A stretch of DNA of 21,681 nucleotides from Cyclospora cayetanensis (lineage: Eukaryota; Apicomplexa; Conoidasida; Eucoccidiorida; Eimeriidae), in the NCBI RefSeq assembly GCF_002999335.1, contig NW_020312273.1, positions 1 to 21,681 on the forward strand. The letters are read 5' to 3'. Every line of letters starts with the position of its first letter. The first letter of the stretch is position 1. This document shows positions 1 to 8,409 of this stretch, in pieces. Position numbers and translations under genes: made by a program. The notes under the pieces are model-generated. The model ran no database searches. It was not told the origin of the DNA and saw nothing but the letters and a program-made list of their open reading frames with translations.

Positions 1-117
1 GAGTGGCGAGGAGATGTGAGAGAGAGTGTGACAGAGGGAGGGAGGAGGAGGACGGTAGTGGGGTGTATGAGGAGGTAAGAAGGGTGAGATGGGGAGTGGG
101 GGGGGGCGGGGGGGGAG

Positions 118-120
<3 letters not shown>

Positions 121-186
<66 letters not shown>
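121..186. repeat. (GA)n microsatellite
   Basis: An almost pure GA dinucleotide run of about 65 bp, continuing as imperfect GA-rich sequence with TAAGAGAGTG interruptions to about 280. It lies beyond the last visible donor site of the BLM10-like gene, so it is probably intronic for that minus-strand gene (CT-rich in the sense direction). The open frame across it is a product of the repeat and is not a gene. Confidence 0.9.
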
Positions 187-279
187 AGAGAGTGAGAGTG
201 AGAGAGAGAGAGAAAGAGAGCAAGAGAGTGAGAGAGAGAGAGAGAGAGAGTAAGAGAGTGAGAGAGAGTAAGAGAAAGA

Positions 280-585
280 GACAGACAGAAAGCGAGAAAT
301 AGACAAAGAGACAGAAAGAGGGAGACAGAAAGAAAGCGAGAAATAGACACAGAGACAGGAAGAGAGAGACAGAAAGAAAGCGAGAAATAGACACAGAGAC
401 AGAGAGAGGGAGACAGAAAGAAAGCGAGAAATAGACACAGAGACAGAAAGAGAGAGAGACAGAAAGAAAGCGAGAAATAGACACAGAGACAGAGAGAGGG
501 AGACAGACAGAAAGCGAGAAATAGACACAGAGACAGAAAGAGGGAGACAGACATAAAGCGAGAAATAGAAAAAGCATACCACTAG
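280..585. repeat. 44-bp tandem repeat, about seven copies
   Basis: The core AAAGCGAGAAAT recurs at 289, 333, 377, 421, 467, 511 and 555, giving spacings of 44, 44, 44, 46, 44 and 44 bp. Each unit is purine-rich on the plus strand and combines the core with an ACAGAGACAGA segment. Copies differ by a few substitutions and one 2-bp insertion. It sits in the presumed intron after the fourth visible exon of the minus-strand proteasome-activator gene. Confidence 0.93.
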
Positions 586-767
586 AGACAGGCAACAGGT
601 GGATAAAGCAAGCAGCACCCCCTCCTTTCAGCCATTCTTTGGCAGGAAGTTGCCCACGTGTTGACGTGGTTTTTTTCCTTGTTCTTACAACCCTTCCCTG
701 CCCTTCTCTCCCCACTAACCACCCCACCCCCCTTATCACCCCACTCCAGTTTTTCGCTCTGCCTTAC

Positions 768-3700
768 ATCTGGTTTTGAGGCAACTTGCACAAGGCTAAG
801 GATTTTCCGAAGCCATCCGAGGCTCCACTCTGGAAGAAGCGAGGAGGCGGAGCTTCGCTGTTCGATGATTTCTCTCGCAAACGTCATATCACGAAGCATG
901 CGAAAATCCCATGGTAGCGAAGAGTTCGGCGTGGAAGGCACTCGTGTTTTCCTGTGCTTGTCGTGCAGTAGCGATTTGCCAGGGATATTCTCGGAGGCTG
1001 TGCCCTCTTCCGAAACATCGGTAGCAGCAACACTAGCCACCACCCGAGAGCCTCCCAGTGCAGCAGCTGCTGCAGGGAGCAAAGTGTTGCAAGGGTTGGG
1101 GGGGGGAGGTGGTGATTTGCTGCTGCTGTGGGGGGTTGTTTCCTGGAGAACTCCGTCTGGCAGGGATGCGTCTGGTTTCTGCAAAAACTGCGCACAAGAC
1201 GATGTGACGCACAAACAGCCAAAACGAAAATACGCTGAGAAGTAGCCGGCACAAAAGGGGGGCGGCAATAGCTCATGGAGGATGGAAACGCTGCTGCAGA
1301 AGAGTCAGCGGAAGCAGATGCAGAGCAGCAGCAGCAGCAGAGGCTTCTGCAGGAAAGACAGCAGCAGCAGGAGCAACAGGAGCAGCCGCGGAGAAGAGGC
1401 TTCCGCAGAAGAGACAGCAGCAGCAGGAGCAGCCTCCTACTGTTTGAAGTTGCGTGTCGGATAAGGCTGAAGGAACGCTGCTGCAATCAATCAGAGGAAT
1501 ATAACTGAAGACTACAGAATGGAAAGATAGTGTCACAAAAGTCTTCAAAGGATCTGCAGGATCAATTCCCTGTAGCGTAATCTCTAAGAGCGAAGGAAGC
1601 ATCGACGGCGCAAACTGAGAAGAAGGCACAGAGAGAGACAGCAAGGCACATATTGCATATACGCATACATAAAATATATATTATATATATTATACGTATA
1701 TGCAGCACGCACATATACATATATAGCACATATATATACATATATACATATATATATAGATGTAGAATAAGGACACATACACAAGGACAGAGACATACAA
1801 ATATACTTGTGTGTATATAAATAAATATATATATTATATGTATATGCAGCACGCACATATACATATATAAATATATACATATATACATATATATATAGAT
1901 GTAGAATAAGGACACATACACAAGGACAGAGAGATACAGATATACTTGTGTATGTATATAAATAAATATATATATTATATGTATATGCAGCACGCACATA
2001 TACATATATAAATATATATACATATATATATATATATAGATGCAGAATAAAGACACATACACAGGGACAGAGAGATACAAATATACTTGTGTATGTATGT
2101 ATGTAGATGTGGATGTATATACACAGAGAAAGCACGAGATTCTAATGAAGCCAAGGGCAAGCGAATCAAGTTAAAACCTTGAATACTATGCGCACAGCTT
2201 TCTAACTGCTGCGAATTCACGTGGCAAGAAATAAACGACCTATTCGTCTACCCACCACACACCAAAAACACGTCTGATCACGCAGCTGCTGAAAAACTGC
2301 ACAGGCAGGCAGGCAGGCAAAGAAGAGGCAGCCTCTTTCTCTGCCTGCCTCTCTGCCGCTTCTTGCGAGCAGCTTGCACTATTTGCAGCCGAAGCAAAAA
2401 ACAAAAGCCACACCCTCACACCGCAACGACATACCCGAACGATTGCATGCGCTGCTCGTGTAAGCATCTCGATCACCACTGTCTGATTTGCGTCTGTGAC
2501 AGCCTCAAGCGTCTGTACAATCCGCTCAATGAACCTTTCCACACAAAGCTCGGGAGCTAAGTGCAGCAAACATCGCAATCCGTCTTCAAAGCCTGCAGCC
2601 GCTTGAGGATTCTTGTTGAACAACCCCTAACACAGCGCCACATGCACATACACAGACATGCACATAGATGTACATATGTATATATGTATATACGTATGTA
2701 CATATGTATATATGTATAGCGCAAACAAGCCACCGACAGACTATAGGCGTCAAAAGAAAGACTTACCTCCAATACTACGGGCAAGAAGAGTTCTACAATC
2801 TTTGCATCATCCTCTCGCGTGAGTCTGTTGCTGCGTGTCTCTCCAAATCCCGCATTGCAGCAACACCAAATTTGCTGCTGTTGCTGCTGTTGCTGCTGTC
2901 GCTCCTGTTGCTGCCGTTGCTGCTGTTGCTGCTGTTGCTGCTGTTGCTGCTGTTGCTCCTGTTGCTGCAGTAGACAGCAGCCGCGGAGATGCCTGCCGCA
3001 TCCAGCGCTTGTGATGGCATCGCCGAGTCTCTCCCGCTGCACCCTTCGAAGATACGCAGAGACGAAGCCTGTGAGAAAGCTTCCGATGTTTCCCGAGCCT
3101 CTGTGCGCTTCTGTCTGGGGGTGTACCCACGGTCCGACAGTTTTGACTAACACTTCGAGCAGCTCGAAAGCTGTAAGGATGCGCGGCGACGTTTGTTCCT
3201 CTGAACGGGAGGGGGCTGTCTCTGCAGTGGCTGCTGTCTCTGCAGTGGCTGCTGTCTCCACAGTGGCTGCTGTCTCCACAGTCTCTAGAGCTGGGTTCGG
3301 CTCGATTCGCGCTGCAGCGGCAGACGCTGCCTTGGCTGCAGCAACGACCTCAGGCGACTGCGATGAACTGCCACCGCTAGCAGCAGCAGCAGCAGGAAGC
3401 CTCGCGGGAAGGCTGCTTCTGTCGCGAGGCTCCAGGAGGAGGGCAACGACTTTGGCGAGGATCCTGGGTGCTTCGAGCCGTTTGTGCAGCAGAGGAGACA
3501 GCTCTCCTGGAATGGATCCTGCAGATCCTCTGAGCTGCTGCGCGGCTGCAGTGTTTTTTCCGTTGACGACGAAGAGCCGCGAAGCGACTTGCAGAAGGAA
3601 GGGCAAAAGAGGCCTAAGGAGACAGCAGAGGGGTCTTCCAACTCCCCACCCATACTTGCAACCCCTCCTAAGGAGACTCAGGAAGACTGTATCCCACGCT

Positions 3701-4926
3701 GTCTGCGAGGCGCCCTCCAGACAGCGCCACCAGCGAAACAGAAGCCCTTCTCTGACTAGCCAGTGACAGGCGGATCCAGAGGCGAAGAGCAGCAGCAGGC
3801 GCGCTCGCAGCGAGACGGAAGTCTTCCGACTGTCAAGCGCCCCCATGAGCGAGCACAGGGCAGCGGGGAGACTCGAGAGATCGATCCGCTCCTCCTCCCC
3901 GCGCCACAGGAGAGCTTCGGGGAGGGGAGGAGAGGGAGACTCGCCTCCTGCCAGCGGCGCTGCTCGCGCTGCAGCAGCGGCTGCTGCAAGAGAGGTCTGC
4001 TGCTCGTCCTCGCACAGGAAGCGCGCTGCATCGGCGAGTCGCACGAGCGCCGCTACCAGCGTTCTCCTCTTCGCTGATCCTGTGCCTACCGTGGCTCGGA
4101 AGCCTCGATTATATCGCTCCAAAAGCCTCAACAGAAGCCACTGCCAAAGCCCCTCGCGCAGTCGCTGCAGCAGAAGTACCGCATCTTCGTGCCTCAGACA
4201 AGGCTTCCCCGCCCCTCCTGCTCGCAGCAGCAGCAAACCGCTACTGCCACTCCCGCTTCTGCCAAAGTCTGCTGCTGCTGCTGCTGGATCTGCTGGATCT
4301 GGATCTGCGGCAAAGGACGACTCCCCCGGAGACGCTGCAGAGGTCGCCGCGAAGGCGGAGGCTGCTGCCGCCGCAGCAGTCGCAGCGCAGCTGCTGCTCG
4401 TGCTGCCGGAGCATGCTTTGTGCAGCTGCAGGAAGGAGGAGCGGCAGGAGGGTTTCAAATAGTACGGCGAAACAAAGCGTGTGTTGAACACGTCGAGCGC
4501 CGAGGCGAAAGTCTCACAGAGGCGGGCGGCAAGAGAAGCGCTAATTCCTCCAAAGGCTGCCTTCTCCTCGTCGCAATCCTCGTCAGTCTCTTCCCAAGAG
4601 CCCATAAGGACGCGTTTCCAGCCTACAAGGATCGCCAAGTGGTCTTGAATGGAGAGCGCCTCGATGGCTGCCGTGCTCTCGAGCGTTCGCGCCAGCTGCA
4701 AGGCGAAGACGAGGCAGCCAGTGTCAGCTCGCAAAGCCTCGGGATCCTTCAGAAATTCCAGCAATCGAACGTGCTGCTCGGCTGTCTCCCCAAGAATAAA
4801 CGGCGCCACAAACCCGGGAAAATGCAGCTGCGGAACCAACAGATACTCGCACTCCAAGTCGAGGGGAGGAGGCGGCGAGGGCCCCTCTGGGGGGGGCCCC
4901 CTGTGAACAGTCGCCGACGGCTCCAT
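768..4926 (-). CDS. BLM10/PA200 (PSME4)-type proteasome activator, 5' part, four exons visible
   Basis: Role known for the family: a large HEAT-repeat-like solenoid that caps the 20S proteasome and stimulates ATP-independent breakdown of peptides and some proteins, in nucleus and cytosol. Exons as modelled: 4926-2767 (donor GTAAGT), 2626-2435 (donor GTATGT), 1614-1441 (donor GTAGGA, weak) and 1187-768 (donor GTAAGG). All four are phase 0 and give 982 residues; the family is about 1800-2100 aa, so the C-terminal half lies off the left edge. Exon 2 reads LAPELCVERFIERIVQTLEA, the PELV..PVLER.YPALETL-type block of PA200. Exon 3 reads MLPSLLEITLQGIDPADP and then IPLIDCSS, matching the MLPLL...PG.DPND / VPL.DCSS block. 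Exon 1 has RRVQRERLGD in the position of RRLHRER. Exon 1 also carries Ala- and Ser-rich inserts, VETAAT-type repeats (about residues 545-570) and a poly-Gln tract (about 650-690) that the family does not normally have. The start is the first Met of the long open frame. The exon 3/4 boundary and the low-complexity start of exon 4 are the least certain parts. Confidence 0.85.
1300..1440. repeat. CAG-rich stretch inside predicted intron 3 of the BLM10-like gene
   Basis: Imperfect CAG triplets on the plus strand (CTG in the sense direction of the surrounding gene), mixed with GAGGCTTCTGCAG/GAGGCTTCCGCAG units. It is open in several frames on both strands. I place it in the intron between 1441 and 1187 because family similarity stops at about 1441 and resumes in another frame near 870-780. 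Coding use in the activator cannot be excluded. Confidence 0.6.
1665..2110. repeat. AT-rich minisatellite, three units of 141-144 bp
   Basis: The block TGCAGCACGCACATATACAT begins at 1701, 1845 and 1986. Each unit then has a TATATA run, GATGTAGAATAAGGACACAT (GATGCAGAATAAAGACACAT in the last), an ACAGAGA motif and a TAAATAAATATATATATT run. The block sits wholly inside the 820-bp intron between BLM10 exon 2 (ends 2435) and exon 3 (starts 1614). The Ile/Tyr-rich open frames over it are repeat artefacts. Confidence 0.9.
2872..2969. repeat. CAG/CAA trinucleotide repeat coding for poly-Gln
   Basis: On the minus (sense) strand this is an imperfect CAG/CAA run broken by GAG and CGA codons. It gives a Gln tract with single Glu and Arg residues in exon 1 of the BLM10-like gene, shortly before the segment LTREDDAKIVELFLPVVLE. 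The same DNA is open as poly-Leu and poly-Cys on the plus strand; those frames are shadows. Confidence 0.92.
3211..3288. repeat. 18-bp tandem repeat coding for (V/A)ETAAT units
   Basis: CAGTGGCTGCTGTCT recurs at 3225, 3243 and 3261, with a partial unit at 3279, an exact 18-bp period. In the BLM10-like frame it codes for hexapeptide units VETAAT/AETAAT inside a low-complexity Ala-rich insertion. Because the period is a multiple of three, unit-number changes would keep the frame. Confidence 0.9.
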
Positions 4927-5340
4927 GTACCCCCTTTCTCAGATGCGATGGAGGCGTTCTGGCGGGAAGGGGAGGCTGCTAGGCTCGATATCTCCAGTAG
5001 GAGGGCACAGCTCTGCCTCTGAGGATGCAGGGAGGGAGGGGTGAGCGCGCGTCGTTCTGGTGGCTGCTTTTGCTGCTCGTGGAGCGTGTCTGCTCGAGCA
5101 GACGCCTGCTACACCCCAGTGCCTGACACGGGCTCTCGAGAGCTTTCGGGAGGAGGTGGAGTCGCGAAAGGCGGCAAAGGAGAAAGCCACAGAAGGCGCG
5201 TTGTCGTATGTGCAAGGGGGCCAGACTGCCTGCGATCTCCCGCTCTCTCCTGCCACGGGGAATTTGTTATGCGGCTGTCGGGGGAGAGGAGCGGTGTTCA
5301 GCGGCGTCTTCTCTTGATTAAGAAGCTCGCAGCAACACAC
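4927..5340. other. Region upstream of the BLM10-like start, with a weak plus-strand candidate exon (about 5060-5317)
   Basis: A plus-strand frame from about 5060 to 5317 reads like a charged helix (CLTRALESFREEVESRKAAK, then EKATEGALSYVQ). Another frame just before it begins with ATG at 4948 (MEAFWREGEAARLDISS), only 21 bp from the divergent BLM10 ATG at 4926-4924. A GTAGGA donor could link the two, but I could not find a convincing complete model, and I recognise no family. The minus-strand frame here (5340-4939) is Ser/Arg/Pro-rich and looks like 5' untranslated sequence. Treat the plus-strand gene as a possibility only. Confidence 0.25.
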
Positions 5341-7615
5341 GATCGCTGCTAAGAATCGTATTCATGAAGGAATAGACACAGTCTTCCTCCTGCCCTGGTG
5401 CTGCAGCCTCCCAGCGGCCGGCTGGCAGTTCGCTGCTGCTGCTGTACGCTGTTCATACGTTGCTGCAACCCTGCCTGGCTCTCCCTCCCGTCATTTGGCT
5501 TGCTCTTCTAGTTTTAAACTGCTCGAAACCTTTAATCCACCCCAAGCCGCTTGAAAAAAGCCGCTGACTGCGTGTGCAGCCCCTACGCAGACCGAGAGGA
5601 CTCGGAGCGATTGCGCGCAGTCACAGGGTGTTTCGAGATGAGCGCTGGGTGGCATCTCCCATTCTGCGGCTGGATCTCCGCATAAATTGGGTGAAATCCT
5701 TCTTCTCAAAGTTTATTTTGGCAGTACCCCACGCATATTTGCCTCTTGAGCGCGCAGCGATCGCGATGTTGCCTTGGCCGCGTGCCGAGTTGTATGCACA
5801 CACACACACATACGCATGAACACATACGTCCATGCACAAACGCAAATTGCGAAAACCGCTGCCGCTGTCTGCGGAATAGGCACTAGTCTCCACTAGGCAA
5901 TCCCCATATCCCGTCTAAAGGGGGCAAGCGGAGTCGTGAGGGGCGTCCTTAGCTGCAAGAATCGCGCGTTCTCTCCCTCCCTCTCTCGTCACGTATAGGA
6001 GCCCAGCCCAGAACACATATGCAGCTGCTCCCCTTCCTCTTCCTCTAGCGCTCGATGGCCATTCTTCTGTGTAGCTGATACGTTCCGCTCCAGCTCATTT
6101 GTTCAGCATCGAAATATTATCTTGAGAAAAGAAGCCGTCTCTCTCTCCAATCTGCCCCCAACCACCGGCGTCTGCACTAAGCTTTCCCCGCTGAGCGAAA
6201 GCGGGGGATGCTAGCACCCCTTCCGCTAAGGAAGCGTCTCGACTCAGCAACCAGAAAGGCCGTGCATGTAAGGTAATGTGTGAAACTGTGGGTGCCGGGC
6301 TTCTACAAAGTGTTCCTAGGGAGGCGACATTTGAATCTGGAGTTTTCAACAGTTGACAGAAAGGGCTTTTGAGCCATTACTTCCACATACTAACCTGCCC
6401 TCTTCATCCCTTGATTGCGCGCGCCTCAGAATCTCCGACATATGGAGAAAGGACCACTAGAACCTCCTTAGCTGCACACTCCAAGCATCCCCAGCTACCT
6501 GCGCACACGGATTCTAGCGCCGGCTGCTGCACCCTTGTGCCGTGCTCTACTGCGCTAGCGGCCCCGTATAATGCACAAGAGTTGCGAAATACAGACAAAC
6601 CAACAAGCCGATCCTGTCCTAGGTGGCAGTTCCATGATAGGTGTTGTGGAATAGAGTGCTCGCTACAGGAGGGGGGTGGGGGGCCCCTCTTGCCCGTGAA
6701 CTTGAACTAACAGGTCTGTGGTCCTTGGCTGAGCTCTTAGACAGGCAACGCAGATGCTGTTTGGCAGCCTGCCAGCCAGTGATCCTCTAGGGTGTAACAA
6801 CAGCTGCACCCTATGTTTTAGGCGTTCAGACACCCCCCCTCGTCTCTCTCTAGCACCCAGAACCTCATGAAGCTGGAAGCTATGAGCTGCGGCAGCTTCT
6901 CGGGGGCGAGAAGGGAGAGGCCGACGTCTTTCTTTAGAACCCTTTTTACGGAAATCCTATCACGGAGGCCGTGTATATACAGACACGGGATGCACGGAAG
7001 GCACCTCCTACGCTGGATTTAGCCCCTTAAAACAGCGCGCATGGGGGCTGGCTGTGGCTGTACCAGTGCCACGAGAGCAGTTCAAGTGCGCGTTCCAGTG
7101 CTCCTGTGTTTCCACCAAGTCTACAGAAAAGCCGCCAAAACAATCCTGCACTAGGAGCCGACCAGCTCTTCAGGAATCGCCCTTCTCCAAGTTGTAGCTG
7201 TTGGCGGGCGATCATGGGGGCAGCTTCAAGCGACGAGGGCCATGCGTTTGTATCAACGATCAGGGAGGCGCGGGGTGTACCGACACACACACAGGCCTCT
7301 AGCCCTTTGAACAAGGGGAAAGAGCCTCGTGATTCTTCCCAGGAACCACTCTCCTTCGTGCGCAGCGCTGCAGCCGCCCTCTCTGAGCTGAACGCTTCTG
7401 GAGTTCTCCACGAATAGGTGGACAGCCGACAGCCTTCAGCGTCGCAAGGGTTACCCTGTGCCCGCATCTTGCACTAATGAGAGAGGGCAGCAGCTGCAAC
7501 AAGCAGTAGCGTTTCGCAGTGCCAGAGCCCCCCTTTTATGTGGGAATGCCGTGTGCGCTCGCTAAAAAGCCAGCAACACCCGCCTTTACCCTCTCCTTCC
7601 TCACATGCACCGCCA
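5341..7615. other. Intergenic stretch, no confident gene
   Basis: About 2.3 kb without a frame I can assign. It holds a short (CA)n run at about 5797-5812; a hairpin at 6186-6206 with a 7-bp CCCCGCT/AGCGGGG stem and 7-nt loop; a second small hairpin at 6220-6234; and one G6C4 tract at 6678-6687. The minus-strand frame 7467-7027 and the neighbouring frame 7502-7299 contain faint reverse transcriptase/RNase H-like strings, discussed under findings. No tRNA, rRNA or snRNA signature was recognised. Confidence 0.5.
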
Positions 7616-7619
7616 ACTA

Positions 7620-8330
7620 GGCCTTGTTAGCTGCTACAGCCAGAAAGCTGCCTAAAAATCCCCTTGCAGCAGCAGCACGGCGTCGAGACAGCATGCCATA
7701 CAGCGGCACGCACTCCACCCTACCCGTGCAAGCCTCTATAATTCTTTGCAGTGGGGCGGCAGCAGCGCAAGTGCAGCTGAATTTCTGTGCGTATCTCGTA
7801 AGCCCATTCCGAGAGGCACCAGTGTAGCCTTTCCAATTCAACCTTCGACACACACCACCTACAGTATCTTATCCCTGGGTGCCCCTGCAGTCCCTCTCCC
7901 TCCTGGGAACCCTGCGGGGGAATGTTGAGCGAAAATCCTCGCTTTCAGCAGCAGCAGCGAGCGAACGGCTGCTGCCAGAAGGAGACGTGTCTCTAGGAAT
8001 CCTACCACTACTGCTTATGAAGTAGTCACAGCGGCAGAAGCGCCTCTTGGAGTATCGAGACTCGTCTACAGCGCAAACCTCTCCGTTTGTTTCCCTCGTG
8101 CGTGCAGCAGCAGGTGCCTGGGAAGCGGTTGGGGTTGTTGGGGAAGCCTCGAGAGGCCTCCTCCGGCCCAACCGAGACCATGGGTAAAACGGCCTGTTCT
8201 TCTGACATGGCTTGCAGTGTCTATACACTTCGAGAGGCCAAATTTGCGGACTGCCTAACACACCCCACACGCGGGGCAAAAAGGCGTCCATGCGACGGAC
8301 CATTCTTTGGGGTGTTGCTACCACGACAGC
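7620..8330 (-). other. Possible decayed Ty3/gypsy-type integrase remnant (tentative)
   Basis: On the minus strand, a frame ending at 7869 contains VYRHCKPCQKNRP near 8220-8180, like the C-x2-C-Q half of a retroelement integrase zinc finger (H2C2). About 45 residues later it has VDESRYSKRRF, which resembles the early integrase core (VVDR.SK), at roughly the family spacing. After a frame change there is AYEIRTEIQ (compare AYHPQTDGQ), and near 7650 RGFLGSF (compare RFIGPF). The zinc-binding His pair and a clean DDE triad are not visible, and stops and frame changes interrupt the reading. Ty3/gypsy-like elements are known from Eimeria, which makes this plausible. The match is by eye, however, and the same DNA can be over-read in another frame. 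An exon of the gene to its right is an alternative. Confidence 0.25.
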
Positions 8331-8409
8331 GTCATTTGGAGGGATTTTCCTTCACGAATTTTAGGGGGAGAAACAACAAGCCAAGCCCCCAGCCGGCAGA
8401 ATCAGGCAC

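Noticed and set aside
3..302. 99-codon plus-strand frame rich in Arg/Glu
   Set aside because: It is the translation of a GA dinucleotide repeat, with no start context or domain.
1562..2220. Ile/Tyr-rich minus-strand frames
   Set aside because: They are read through the AT minisatellite inside a BLM10 intron. Three overlapping frames are open for the same reason.
2819..3766. 315-codon plus-strand frame with poly-Cys
   Set aside because: It lies opposite BLM10 exon 1, and its length comes from the CTG/CAG repeat. The family match is on the minus strand.
3845..5022. Plus-strand frames opposite the BLM10 N-terminus
   Set aside because: They are Ser/Ala/Arg-rich shadows of the GC-rich minus-strand exon.
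7740..7853. Reverse transcriptase reading (NGLTRYAQKF, like FGLTNAPATF) in the minus frame 7853-7617
   Set aside because: The same DNA in another minus frame gives an integrase-like string that fits its neighbours better. Being able to match both shows how weak either match is.
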